Assembly (NCBI GenBank): GCA_014529385.2
Contig: CM043959.1
Span: 90,280,029-90,344,028, forward strand
DNA length: 64,000 nt
Reading direction: 5' to 3'
Source of the DNA: Adiantum capillus-veneris
Lineage: Eukaryota; Streptophyta; Polypodiopsida; Polypodiales; Pteridaceae
Each line of letters begins with the position of its first letter. The stretch's first letter is position 1. Position numbers and translations under genes: made by a program. This document shows positions 9,532-23,219 of this stretch, one piece after another. The notes beneath the pieces are model-generated. The model did no database searches. It was given only the letters and a program-made list of their open reading frames with translations, and was not told the DNA's origin.

Positions 9532-11560
9532 ATGCCTTGCACCTTGTGCATTGGTTTATTGCCCCCTAGCACCAGATTTACCCTAGACTGCCAGACTTTG
9601 GCGGTCATGGATCTTGATTTTTTATCACCTCCAGGATTTCCATCCTCACCACCATCTAGGAGATTGACCTTAGTAGAGATCATAGCAGAGGCTAGGGCAG
9701 ATATGGAGCATAGGATGCAGAGACATACTAGTGCACGATTAGAGCTATGAGCCACAGAGACAGTTACACCTCAGATTTAGAATGCTCCTACTATTAACAC
9801 ACATGCTAGAGAGGTTGACAATGTAGACATGGTACCACCTTCCACATTGCCAGCCATGAGCACACCAGATATTGAGCTTTCCAACTCACATGCACCAGAT
9901 TTATCGATGATTGCTAGATCACCTAGAGCCACCATGCAGGCACGAGCCGAGCCTAGGGTTGACACTCGAGTATTGAGGACCGAGATGAGATTGTGCTACA
10001 TTTTGTAGGCCATAGAGGAGCCATGCCTTGGTTTCTTGACCATGACGGACATTCCTATACCAAAGGTACCTTCTCAAATGACATAGACCTTTCTATACGA
10101 CAGATAGCCAGAGTTTGAGGAGACATTTTGGTACGACTGAGTTCTTTACCGATGAACTCAAGGGCACATACATGTCCCTACCGACCAACCCATATGATGC
10201 TATTGACAGAGCACATCCCGATGATTGTTTATATGTACATGTACATCCTAGGATAGTGCAGTTATGTAGATTGGAGCACACATTGACTTATGTTTATGAT
10301 TGTGGGCGTAGATACAGATATGAGAAAACGCAATGGTATATTGAGCCAGCCATGAGCATTATGGCATATCTTGTTGGAGATCTTCACGATAGGATTTATA
10401 GGGACCCATTGGGTGGGATTTACTATTTGATGATTGGATTTTCCTATTCTCCACGGCATGGCCAGGATACTAGACAGATACTCATCGAGAGTTCACATAC
10501 ACCTCCTAGGTAGATAGCCCGTACCAGGTCACCTCCCAGAGCTTCATCACCTAGACAAATTTTGCCACAGAGCACAATTGATCAGCTGCGATCCAGAGTG
10601 ATTGAGATGAAGATGACGAATGCTGATATTGGTGATATCATGAGTACACTAGAGGGCCCTACCATGGAGCCACCTACATTGCCAATTCCAGAGGTTGATA
10701 CTTGTTCTACGAGGGATGTATAGCCTAGTGAGATTGATCCTACACTAGACACGAGCACTTAGCCACTAGATATTGATAGAGTGCCAGATTCGATAGCTAT
10801 TATTGATAATCCCCTTTCACCTATCATAGAGGTAGATGTCCCACCACAGCCTATACATGAGAAGATAGCCGATGCACATGACCATGAGAGTGTTGACATT
10901 ACTACAGAGCCTTTAGAGACCGAGATACCTATAGAGACAGTTGCCTGCATAGTTCTCAAGAAGTATCTTTTTGATGCATTGGTGACACCCGTTCTTCTTT
11001 ATGGAGTTGAAGTGTGGGGTGGGAACATCTCAAAGTCTACTTGGAAAGAGTTTGAGAATGTCCAAAAGCGTTTTCTTACAAACTTTCTCCAAGTGAAGAC
11101 ACAAACACCATACATGCTCCTACTTCATGAGTCGGGATGTCTTCAAATTGAGGTTATGGGCGTGGAAAGGGTTGTGGAGTACATGATAAAGATGCGTCAA
11201 AACCCCTCACATCGACTTCCTACAATTGCATGGGAAGCAAGCAAAAAATGTCAGAAGACGCATAAAAGCAAGATCTTGAGCACGGGATGGATGCAAGACA
11301 TAAAGAAGTGGTTTGGGAGATGGGATGCATTACACTTGCTACATGATGCTTCGATTGACCCCCAAGTGAATGAAGCTTTTCTACAATGCCAATGTCACAG
11401 GCTGATGTCCTCCCTAGACCCATTACTTGTGCTATAGATTCTTACATACATATGGAGTAGGTGCTAGCGATCCATTGAACATTAGACAGAGAGCTAGAAG
11501 ATTACAGTCTTTATTGTTTGGAGAGAGTTCTCTTATCCCTCCTAGTTGCACTAGACCATT
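9532..11560 (+). pseudogene. Long decayed ORF of unknown family, patched by LINE-A sequence
   Basis: Coding-like sequence runs in one frame from 9532 to about 10110, then in another from 10115 to 10950 after a frameshift. It is broken mainly by TAG codons (for example 10511-10513 and two more before 10770). The clearest part (10115-10513) is acidic and rich in Tyr and His; the flanking parts are rich in Pro, Thr and Ser. It resembles no protein I recognise; it could be the gag-like or accessory ORF of a retroelement. A 443-base LINE-A fragment interrupts it at 10953, and coding-like sequence resumes at 11396. Function is unknown. Confidence 0.4.
10953..11395 (+). mobile_element. Internal LINE-A fragment without a 3' end
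   Basis: This 443-base block matches 22191-22633 of the LINE-A at 20640-23140 at the same length and with about six substitutions. It covers codons just after the reverse transcriptase domain. It has neither the LINE 3' end nor any tail, and both edges are abrupt (TTCTCAA on the left, CCAATGT on the right). Confidence 0.85.
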
Positions 11561-12483
11561 GACTTGAGCATATTGACTATGGTGCACTAGCTACATGCAT
11601 TTATACTAGAGGCACTTTTTTCCTACGAGTTTTTTCCCTCTAGGTATCTAGGTTTGAGACCCTAGTTTAGGATTTCCTTCATTTTGTAATAAAACTTCCA
11701 CTACTATGCTGACACACCTTTCTAGGTGGTAGTGTCTTGTCTTATGATTTTGCAACATAGATGGACTTCACCTTCTAGATTGCATGGTTCCATTGAGCTT
11801 CTAGATTGCATGGTTCCATTGAGCTTTAGAGTTATATGCTAATTTCCACAGCTACTGGGGAGTTGCATCATATTTCTCCAGGTGTATCACTTCCTATGCT
11901 ATATGTTTTTGTATACCTATATTTTCTTATTGTGGCTTTTCATGGTTTGATTAAGTCCATTTCATTATGTGTTGTTATCTACCAGAAGAGATAAATAATT
12001 TTGTACATGCTTTAGTTAATTAGCATAGATTTTAATTTTATTGATAATCCTTGAGGTGAGGAGGCTGTGACTTTAGGTTAAACTCATTTACTTGACCTAC
12101 TAGTCCTAGTTGGCAGAATTATTTAAATGTTTGAGACCTTAGGAGGGTTTTGGCATAGAGAGGCTTGCTCACTTCACTACAAATAGCACTAGTAATAATA
12201 CAAAGGATATGGAAGCACAAGGTGTTGTTATTCTTGATGAGGAAGGTGCTTGCAAAACTTCCCATGCATGGGGGATAAGGTGCTTGAGTAAAAAAGAGAC
12301 CCTACAAAGGAGGAGGAAACCCCCAAAGTTAGGGGAATCTTTGACTTAACCTCCCACTCACCCAAAGGGCACCCCCTTTCACAAGGGGCACATGGACACA
12401 TGTCAAAATCTTGGTATGCTTGACCACATGGTGTGCTTGAATCCTATTGGTTGTGCTAAAGAGGGGTCCAATGAGCTTCTAGT
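11561..12483. other. Gene-poor stretch
   Basis: No coding motif was recognised. A 26-bp unit (CTTCTAGATTGCATGGTTCC...) is repeated twice in tandem at about 11772-11823. The rest is unremarkable AT-rich DNA. Confidence 0.5.
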
Positions 12484-12927
12484 TCAATTCAACAAATATC
12501 TAGATATTTTCAAGCTCTTTCTCTCAAAGGGTAGCAAGTAGGATCTAAATTTTCTTACCGCAAACATGAGAGAAATCATCATGAGTTTTGCCTCTGTGTA
12601 GCCTCTCTCCAAGACATTAGTAGATGGGTCATATACTGGTCCTGTGGGGATCTTGTTGTAACAGAACTTCACCAATTGTTTCTTTCCCTACACTATAGCT
12701 AACAAAAAATGTGTAGTCCCGACAAGGAGGCACGAGTGTTGGTTGCTCTGACAGAATGACTTTAATGTTACAAAAGTACTCTTTAGCTCATTGGACCATG
12801 AAAATTCTACTTGTTGTGTCAACTTTTGCAAATGGTGAAGTAACTCTGAGGCTAAGTGAAAGAAGCATGACAATAACCTCATCTTTTGAATGAATGAGGT
12901 GACCTCCTTCAGACTTGGGTGATGCAT
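12484..12927 (-). pseudogene. Gypsy-3 reverse transcriptase C-end and RNase H start (minus, probably inverted)
   Basis: Minus-strand codons give the connection between Gypsy reverse transcriptase and RNase H: FIQKMRLLSCFFHL, LQKLTQ and then YTEAK...FAVRKFRSYLLP. They are colinear with Gypsy-1 (QKVRYLSRFIHL, LQQLTQ, FATTKFRSYLLP). The fragment is frameshifted and stops near the end of the RNase H palm. The matching continuation begins on the opposite strand at about 14100. Confidence 0.75.
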
Positions 12928-13120
12928 TATTTATTTATTTGTTTTGCTCAACTAGCCCAATGACTAGCTAGATGAGGGTTTTAAGGAGATATGGGAAAAG
13001 TCCCCTAACTCACACACATATGTACAGTGAAAGTGTGAGGATATCCACAATGTTTGAGTGATTTTAACACAGGGAGGTGCATCACTATGGCAATTCCGGA
13101 TAGCCAAAAAATGTCTATCA
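12926..13120 (-). mobile_element. First ~195 bp of a Gypsy-3-type LTR, minus orientation
   Basis: This is the reverse complement of 16171-16370. Both start TGATAG-CATTTTTTGGC and share the same order of phrases down to the AT-rich AATAAA stretch. It is fused directly to the reverse transcriptase fragment at 12927, so most of the LTR, gag and protease are missing. Confidence 0.75.
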
Positions 13121-14099
13121 ATATATATAACTTTAATATTTAGGAATGACTAATTACACATGCAAGAAAAAGAAGTTAATGGAACCCTTCAAAGGTACAA
13201 AATCAAACAAGGCCTGATTAGAGTGTTGATAATCTAGAATAGAGATTTTTCCAATCCAAAAAGGGTAGCTAAAAAATATATCATTGTCCTCTCATATCTC
13301 ATGAAAATATGCAAGGCATGCTTTAGCTAGCTCAACATCATCCTCTATTTCTAAATAATGTCTCTTCAACTCTCGGCATGCATGCCCTAAGCCTCCACAT
13401 CCAACAAAAATATCCAAAATAGCATCTCTTTCATCCGTGAAAGTTTGTACTAACCATAAGTGGAAAAAAAGAATCTCAAAAATATATCTTCTACCATAAG
13501 AAAAATTTTAATAAATTTGCTAAAACATACCTAGTATGCTAGCTTGCATGCCATGCAAGCTAAGGGGTAGGCTACTTTTTGGTATAGCATTCTAACTAGC
13601 TTTTGACTGGGATGGATGCTCAAGGGTAATTATTCAAGTAATTGGACATGAATGCAACGTGTTAATAACTACAATGGTTGGTTAGAAAAGGTCTTGTTTA
13701 TCTCTAGAGATTTCAAAAGGAATATTTGGATTGGCAATGGGGGAAGGAAAATCTGAAACAAATTATAGTAATGATGGCTTCTTTAGGCACAAAGCGACCA
13801 TTTACAACCTTATTTCTAAGTTGGAACACCCTCAGTGAGAACACACAATTGAACTAACAGACATCATGGCTCCACAAAATCATCACAACTCCATAGCCAC
13901 ACCTAGGCGGCACCCAATGACTCTTGCACCACCGCATGACAAATTGGCCAACAAGCCCTTCAAACGGTATACGGGTTTTACCAATCTTTTAAAAAGAAAA
14001 ATGTTTTTTTTTAAGCTTGTGCAGACAACTAAGCTCATGATAGTGTGTTTTGTAATTCTCACTGTACAAAATTAGTTCCCTTGGGTGTCATCTCAAATG
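13121..14099. other. Non-coding stretch with one perfect palindrome
   Basis: No protein similarity was recognised. The sequence AGCTTGCATG-C-CATGCAAGCT at 13541-13561 is a perfect inverted repeat with 10-bp arms. The region may be flanking DNA moved together with the inverted Gypsy-3 segment. Confidence 0.45.
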
Positions 14100-14813
14100 A
14101 ATCTTAGTACTAGGATCTTAAAGTGGATTATGGAGTCGCAAGAGTTCCAATACTCTTTCAAGGTAGAAGATAGTATGCATGCACAATTGGTAGGAATTCT
14201 CACTTATAGGATATATGAGAAGGAGGTTAAGGTGCCTTGAGTAAAGACCCTACCATTGCCACCAAAAACAAGTATTCCTAATGCTTTTACCTTGTTCTTT
14301 GATGGAGCTTTTTGACGAGCCACATGAAAAGCAAGGGGAGGTCTAGTGTTGCTCAACCCAAGTGGAGAGGTGGTCATGAAAGAGAAGTTCAATCTACCGG
14401 GTTGAGCAAGCAACAATGAAGAAGAGTGTGACATTTTACTATATGGTTTGAAGATGTACATTAGTCAAGGTATACAATGACTCATGGTGAAAGGGGATGC
14501 ACTTCTCATTGTAAAGCAGATTTTAGGCATTTGGGCATGCAAGAATCAAAGGCTAAGGACACAAATTCATGGCATTTGTAGGTTGTTTAATCAATTTGAA
14601 GAAGTGCAACTATATCATATTCCTAGGAAACAAAATGAAGATGCCGATTTACTTGCACAACAAGCGATTACATGTGTTGAAAAAGAAGTGATGGTCATCA
14701 TGGTGGCAACAACTGTCAAGAAACCGAGAAACCAGGGATTGGAGTTATTGGCTGCATTTTGGAGGGCGCGTTTCCACAGGGCTTCACAAAGGCTCAAAAG
14801 AGATGACTCATAA
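14100..14813 (+). pseudogene. Gypsy-3 RNase H end and second (archaeal-type) RNase H
   Basis: The frame opens with the end of the first RNase H (RILKW.MESQEFQYSF, parallel to RITKWLVRLQEFDYTI in Gypsy-1). It continues into an additional RNase H domain: LFFDGAF, NNEE, KGDALLIVKQ and then HIPRKQNEDAD. An extra archaeal-type RNase H between RNase H and integrase marks the Tat/Ogre group of Gypsy elements. Several in-frame stops (at 14238 and 14311, for example) show it is dead. Confidence 0.8.
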
Positions 14814-16170
14814 AGAAGACAAGTATCTATCTCTTCCTATAAGGCTCCCTCTATCAAAGAGGAAAAGATCAGGTGTGTAGAAGAGTACCAACAATGAAGG
14901 AAATTCCAACCACTCTAGAAGGTTTACATGAAGAAGCATGTGTTGGTCATTTTTCCCAAGAGTTAATTGTGAAGAATGTGGATGTCCAACATTGGTGTAA
15001 AAGCTGTCACAACTATTAGGTAAATGGAAATAGAATATTGATACATGGCTCAAGGCAAGTTTTACTTGCAAACGGACCCTTTGAAAAGTGGGACATTGAT
15101 GCTATGGGTCCTCTACCTAGAACAAAAAATGGTAAACTCTACATTTTGGTGGCAATAGACTATATGACTAGGTGGGTGGAAGCACAAAGTGTGGCAAATG
15201 TAAATGGGAAAATAGTGAGCAGGTTTGGCTACACTAATATTTGTTATAAATTTGGCACACCTTTGAAGATTGTTTCTGATAATGGTCCAGGGTTTAGGAA
15301 GGGTTTACTCATAGAATTTTGTGAAGAGCTTCACATTCTACATCGTCATAGCACACCCTACCACCCACAGTCAAATAGTTTGGTGGAGAAGGCTAATAGT
15401 GTCATTGCAAGCATCATTAGAAAGATGGTGCAAAACAAGACAAAGTTGTGGGATGAATTCTTGGATAGTGCCTTGTGGACGTATCAAACCACATATAGGA
15501 AATCCACAGAGTTCACACCATTTCACTTAGTATATGGTCAAGAGGCTTTGCAGCCTATTGCGCTCAACATTCCAACAATGCGGCTCCATAGCAGAGGAGG
15601 GAGAGGAGATCAAGATGCATGGATGGATTGACTTCTTCCTTTAGCTGAGCTTGAGTGAAAATAAGAAGCAGCTTATGAGTGCTACAAGAGAAAATCTATG
15701 CAAGCAAAGGGAAAGCTTGATAAGAAGGTTAAGGACAAGGGTCTGGGAAGGTGGGCTGGTGTTAAGGTATGACAATCAACTTGGAAATATTAGGGTTGAT
15801 AATTAATTCGACACCACATGGAAAGATCCATATGTGGTCAAAAAATCTCTTAATTCAAGTTACCATCAATTCATGGATTTAGATGGCAAGGAGCATCCTA
15901 AGTTACCATCAACTCATGGATTTAGATGGCAAGGAGCATCCTAAGAAGGTGAATGGGTACCAACTAAATCTCTACTTGAGTCACACTCTACCAAAGGATC
16001 TGCAAGAGCATCACCAAGAAGCTATATCATCATGTAAGTCTTGTAGTTTGGCTTGTGTCAGTAAAGAAGAACTACAAAATGAAGACTTGTTTGAGGTACA
16101 AAACATCGCAAATTGCAAGAGATGTCTTATGATGGTACATGAATGTATCATCATCTTGGAGGAGGGCTAA
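14814..16170 (+). pseudogene. Gypsy-3 integrase
   Basis: After a damaged zinc-binding region (HWCKSCH near 14990) the core reads FEKWDIDAMGP (first Asp), VSDNGPGF (second Asp) and NSLVEKAN (Glu), so the DDE triad is retained in 15038-15631. The C-terminal part (TWKDPYVV, then DLDGKEHPKKVNGYQLNLY) continues to about 16000 with stops. A 30-bp phrase around 15860 and 15905 is duplicated (AAGTTACCATCAA...GGCAAGGAGCATCCTAAG). A purine-rich run, GGAGGAGGG (16158-16167), precedes the LTR and may be the polypurine tract. Confidence 0.82.
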
Positions 16171-17590
16171 TGATAGCCATTTTTTGGCTATCTGGAATTG
16201 CCATTGTGAGCTACCTCACCCTATCAAAATCAGCCAAATACTGTGGCTATCCCTACCTTTTCATTGTACATAGGCGTGTGTGAGTTAAGGGACTTTTCCC
16301 ATATTTCCTTAAAACCCTCAGCTAAGTAGTCATTGGGCTGGTTGAGCCAAAAAAATAAAAAAATAAAAAAATATTATGGCCCATTTGTGTGTAGATATTT
16401 TACTATATATAGGGTTTAAATATATGGGTTTTTTATTATGATTATTTTAGTATATATTAATATCTTTACCTAGGTGGGTGGTATTTACTTAAGTATGTTA
16501 TGTATACCATTACCATAATTCTCTTACCATTATACATACTCTTTAGTATATAAATAATTATTTTCATGCAAGCCTTTCCAAATCTTGGTGTGAACCCACT
16601 TCGAGAAAAAATCACAAAAATATCTTTCATCTCGTCATTCCCTTTTACTAAATCACCATTTTCCTATATGCTTTCTTCTTTACGTCTTGTAAATAGTCTT
16701 AAATTAATATAGTAGATGAGAGTCGCGTCATTTGTTTTCCTATATTTTTATATATTCATTTTTTCCTTTTTATATTTATATACAGTTAGATTTCACAAAC
16801 TCTTTATATACTAATCTATTTTTTTCCATCATATATATATATATCATATTTGTAAATAATCATAATCCATGCATATTTTCAAGCCCTCAAGAATCTATTA
16901 GGTCATGCTCTCATGCAAGGAGGGGCTCATTCTTGGAGGATTATGTAACACTTCCTAATCCACACACACACTCATTCCTCTCCATCCCTCACTCAAACCT
17001 GTACCTTTCATGGTTTTTCTCACCCTCTTCACCATTCACCTCTCATCTTACTTCCATAGCTCTCATATGAGCTCTACATGTACATACACCATCTCTATGC
17101 CTCTCTCTATTACTTGTAAATCACAAACCCTTTTACCTCTTGTCTATATAAATAAACCTCAGCATGTAAAATCTTGATTAATCTCTAAAAACTAAGGGAT
17201 TATCATCAACCAACATCGTCACTTTCAACATCGTTGCCTTCACCACTGCCTACGGACCATTGGCGACAACCCAACCGGCCACCGCCGTCCATCCTTTAGT
17301 AAGGGAATATTCTTGCAGCCTAGGATCCCCAGGAATATTCCATTAAATATTTCTAAAAAATCTCTTCGAGGGTGCTGCCACCGAACCCCTGCTTGGGAGG
17401 CCACTAGGCCCCCAGACTCCCCAACCGGGGTAGCTCACCGCCACTCCCAACCCCAAGGTTGTGACCGAAATTAGATCAGTGCCCAACGATCACAAAGAAG
17501 ATCTCATCAGCGTTTAAGTTGGATTACTACAAAATCTATATGCACAAATGTATTCTCCTCATAAGGGGGCCTTACGTCTGCATCACATAA
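16171..17590 (+). mobile_element. Gypsy-3 3' LTR (end approximate)
   Basis: The start TGATAGCCATTTTTTGGC is supported by the inverted copy ending at 13120. A TATATAAATA box at 17146-17155 lies about 975 bases in, followed by CT-rich leader-like sequence. The downstream end is not proven because the partner LTR is truncated; a CA near 17590 is only a guess. Confidence 0.55.

Positions 17591-19040
<1,450 letters not shown>

Positions 19041-19105
<65 letters not shown>
19041..19105. repeat. (GA)n microsatellite
   Basis: An uninterrupted GA tract of about 65 bases. Confidence 0.98.
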
Positions 19106-19107
<2 letters not shown>

Positions 19108-19718
19108 GGGTGGAGGTGCAAAGTATCTCTTGCTTAGTGCATGCACGTGATGGTGATGAGCTATTGTCAAAGAGTGGCGCATGAACAAGGGCATAGTACA
19201 TTTTTCTTCTAGATCTGCAACCTTGGTTGAAATCTAGAGGCTTAATTAATTAATGGAATGAGACTAGACCCTAAACACGTATTTGTAGTATATACTGGGC
19301 TACATAACATATACAAGCTTTGTAAGCAGGTTTTGCAAAGCTTCTATTCAAAAGTGGAATTGTCTCATATTAGGTACCAAAAAGTATTGGCTATAAGTTA
19401 CAATAAATGAACTAAATTTGTGATAAGTCCATAAACTACACCAAAATAGGGCAATTGTTTTTAAAAGCTTTTAAAATTCTTAGGATACGAGGTATTTACA
19501 TTGCACATGTGCATCCCAAAACACTTCACCTATCTATTCAACTAGAAGGTTATTTATAGTAAAAACACTTGTATGGAAACAACTTGCACATCTATATCTA
19601 TACTATAATAAAAGGGGGAGGGATTCCGGCTCCCCCCCTTGCCACATGGTAGCTTTTGCTTCATCCGGCCAACTCAGGCAGGATTGTGCTAGCCCTACAG
19701 CCGAATATGCTAAGGCTA

Positions 19719-19755
<37 letters not shown>

Positions 19756-20235
19756 CAGACCTCCACGCTCCAGCCGAGGTGACTGTCTTGTGTGTGTAAT
19801 ACGCTAGGGGTGGTGTGTGTGTGTGTGTGTGTGTGTATACAGGGGACTGAAGTGGTGAGCCTTGCACCCGGTGACACAGGCTGAGGGTCGATGTGTTTGG
19901 CATATGAGATGCACCAAGGGTAGTGTGTGTCTATACTGGTGAGCCCCGCACTCGATGACACTGGCAACACAGGAGAGAGAGAGAGAGAGTCAAAGAGTGA
20001 GAGAGAGAGAGAGACTTGCAACCTCAAAATCCTTGATCAATTACAGAGTCCACGAGTCTTGATGGTTGGCATATTACATCTACGGCCTACACATAAAATG
20101 CATGAGCTGCTGGAGGCGCTCGGGCAATTAATAACAGTGAGACTAGAGAGAGGGAGAATTCCTTTGTCAGAGGCATTGTTCTCTGTTTCCCCCATCTACT
20201 CAAGCCTGCGCGATAGACACACATACATAGAGGGC

Positions 20236-20238
<3 letters not shown>
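19106..20238. other. Gene-free stretch with microsatellites and a possible Helitron end
   Basis: It contains (AG)n at about 19721-19754 and (TG)n at 19813-19838. A phrase of about 24 bases (GGTGAGCC-GCAC-GATGACAC) occurs twice, near 19853 and 19940. At 19600 the sequence TCTATACTATAATAAAAG follows an A, which resembles the 5' end of plant Helitrons. No matching 3' hairpin-CTRR end was found, so the identification is weak. Confidence 0.4.

Positions 20239-20285
<47 letters not shown>
20239..20285. repeat. (GA)n microsatellite
   Basis: A GA tract of about 47 bases. Confidence 0.97.
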
Positions 20286-20287
<2 letters not shown>

Positions 20288-20639
20288 TGTCGGGACTCAA
20301 GAGAAGATGGTGGCCTACGTGCCTTAATGGACATCCTGCAATATTTGGTTTTGCAGCCAGCGGCCCAGCTTCAATCTTACACAATTACCACACACCCTCA
20401 ATTTACCTCCTTGCCACTATCATATCAGCTTCAAAGGTTTTTCAGATCACACCTCTTTTCAATGAGGAGCACCCTTCAGCCGAGAATCGTTCAGGTCCCC
20501 GGAATCCGACCATCGCACCTTATGTATTGACCTTTCATGTGGAGAAGCAACTAAGCATGATAATTTCAGTCAAAAAAAGAGAAATTATCACTATGTATGG
20601 ATTTCAAACGGGCACCAATGTACATTGAAATGGTTTAGC

Positions 20640-23139
20640 AAAAATTATGGATGAATAAGCTTCAATATGATACACTATTGGAAACTAAATGGGAATCTTT
20701 CAAGAAAGGTATTTGTTCTTGTGCCAAAGAATGCTTTTCTATAAAGCATTTCCATGGTATCAACAAAGATAGATCACGCAAAAGGTGGTTTGATAAAGAA
20801 GGTCAAGATGCTCGAAAGTCCTTGATAAAGCTTGATGCAACTATAGACAAAGACAACTATCAAAGTCATTTGCATACATACAAGGCATTGATTCAAAAGA
20901 AGAGAAGAAGATGGAAAGTAAAGCAACAACTTTTTCAAGTCCAAGAAAAGGCACATGCATGTGGAAGATTTTGGAGAAACATGAGGGGCAAGCGGGTTGA
21001 AAATTTTGGTAACTTGTGTCTTGTAGATATGTACACACATTGTAGGCAATTATATGAGCAAGCAAATGCTGAAAAAATGTCATTTTATGGTTGAATCCCA
21101 TGTATGACTTCCTTTTTAACTATTGAGGATATATGTGGTGGGCTTGAAAAGTTGGCCACTCGCAAAGCGAGAGATCTTCAAGGTATCAAGCCGGAGATGA
21201 TCAAATGCACGGGAGATTTTACCCATGAGTGGATATGTGATATGTTCAACCTTGCACTTCAACATGGTATGCCTTATGATTGGAGTACTAATTGGGTTAA
21301 GCCTTTGCACAAAGGAGGGGATGTAAAGAATGTAAACAACTACCGGACTATAATGATTGGGTCTCATATGGCTAGGTTATTTGGGTGCATAATGGAAATG
21401 AAATTGAGTGATTGGGCTGAAGATAATGACAAGCGTGCAAAGGGACCAGCAGGTTTTTGTCAATGCCATAGCACCATTGATCATCTTGTCACTCTTCATG
21501 TTCTCATGGAGGAAAGTCGGTTGAAAGGCAAGTGATTGTATTGTTGTTTTGTGGACTTTAAGAAAGCCTTTGATATTATTCTACGTAACAATTTGTGGAT
21601 AAGGATGGAAGAACTCCAAGTGCCACGTGAGTTTATGCTTGCGGTTTCTCGAATCTATGAGAAGGTGATTTGTCAATTGTGCATGGAAAGAGAAATTTCA
21701 AAAAAATTGGTAAGAACTATTGGGGTTAAACAAGGATATCTTTTGTCACCAAATCTCTTTGGTCTACGCATCGATCAATTCGAACAAATGGTATTGACTT
21801 TATGCAAGAAGAAGGCATTGAAAAGGTCACTATTTGCAATGCGGTAATCATGCTATTGTTGTATGCGGATGATGTAGTGCTTCTAGCACACACTTTAGAA
21901 GATGCACAAAAGCTTATGGTTGTCCTTGAGAACTTTTGCTTGCATAGTGGGCTGATTGTGAACGAATCCAAGAAAAAGGTTCTGCTTGGGAAAACCAACC
22001 ATAAGGAGAAGCCATGCATTGTGTACAACAATGAGACACTTGAAGTTGTTGAGAGCTTTAAGTACCTTGGCCTTGAGGTTCCGTCCAACCACAAGTGGCA
22101 TAAATGTGCTATGTGTCGTTTGGAAGCGGGAAAGAGAGCATTTTATGCAATTTGAGAACATGTGTAATGCGGGAAACATCAAGTGCTGGGTTCTCAACAA
22201 GTATCTTTTTGATGCATTGGTGACACCCGTTCTTCTTTATGGAGTTGAAGTGTGGGGCGGGAGCATCTCAAAGTCTACTTGGAAAGAGTTTGAGAATGTC
22301 CAAAAGCGTTTTCTTACAAACTTTCTCCAAGTGAAGACACAAACACCATACATGCTCCTACTTCATGAGTCGGGATGTCTTCAAATTGAGGTTATGGGCA
22401 TGGAAAGGGTTGTGGAGTACATGATAAAGATGCGTCAAAACCCCTCACATCAACTTCCTACAATTGCATGGGAAGCAAGCAAAAAATGTCAGAAGACACA
22501 TAAAAGCAAGATCTTGAGCACGGGATGGATGCAAGACATAAAGAAGTGGTTTGGGAGATGGGATGCATTACACTTGCTACATGATGCTTCGATTGACCCC
22601 CAAGTGAATGAAGCTTTTCTACAATGCCAATGTATTACGGTTTGGGAAAAATCGGGTAGGTCACGATTCATACATTACACCACCCATATTGCCCCCAACT
22701 ACAAAACCATGTTCTTCGCTGAAAGAGAAAACCGTACTCACACTTCCATGCTTGAGCCTATCCCCTTGTCGTCGATACGCACTATCGCAGCCATTCGACT
22801 TAGCTCCCTTCGATGCGAGATAGAGCATTGGGGCAATGGAGAAGAGTCAAATCAACTGTGCACATTATGCTCACTGCAAGTTCGAGAGTCTGAGTACCAC
22901 ACACTACTAGAGTGCTTAGATTTTGGTCACATCCGAACTTGCTTCTCTCACATTTTCAGCCATAACTTAGACCTACACACTTTCCCCTCCCAGCCAAAGT
23001 GTGGGCTCTCCATTGAGACTCTCATCACCACAATTTTGGAGCATCGAGAGTCCTTCATCAGCCATACACATACTACATCACATGTAACTTTGGTCCCATA
23101 GGTCATAATTGACCTCCAAGGACGATAATAAAATCTCTC

Positions 23140-23145
<6 letters not shown>
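20640..23145 (+). mobile_element. LINE-A: 5'-truncated non-LTR retrotransposon with microsatellite tail
   Basis: The element carries reverse transcriptase and a C-terminal zinc-finger region but no endonuclease, so it is 5' truncated (start approximate). Its 3' end is the same short segment seen at position 1. This contains the inverted repeat GGTCA-TAAT-TGACC at 23101-23114 and ends GATAATAAAATC before (TC)n. There is no poly(A). A tail of simple repeats is typical of several LINE clades other than classical L1; the clade is not resolved. Confidence 0.85.
20651..23101 (+). pseudogene. LINE-A reverse transcriptase ORF2, broken
   Basis: One frame runs 20651-21847 with TGA stops at 21092-21094 and 21533-21535. 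It then shifts for 21802-22147 and shifts back to 22148-23101. Motifs in order: KPLHKGGD and NNYRTIMI; STIDHLVTL; VDFKKAFD (first catalytic Asp); GVKQGYLLSPNLF; then YADD at about 21861 in the shifted frame. The tail holds a CCHC-type motif (CTLC...H...C, about 22857-22913). The second stop, TGA before LYCCFVDF, could come from CGA by loss of a CpG. Two compensating frameshifts and two stops make it inactive. Confidence 0.87.

Positions 23146-23216
<71 letters not shown>
23146..23216. repeat. (CT)n-(CA)n tail after LINE-A
   Basis: (CT)n to 23183 passes without a break into (CA)n to 23216. It begins at the LINE 3' end, as does the tract after the LINE-A tip at position 42. Confidence 0.97.

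Positions 23217-23219
<3 letters not shown>

Noticed and set aside
19600-20640. Helitron starting at TCTATACTATAATAAAAG
   Set aside because: Only the 5' end resembles one; no hairpin plus CTRR 3' end or Rep/helicase coding was found.
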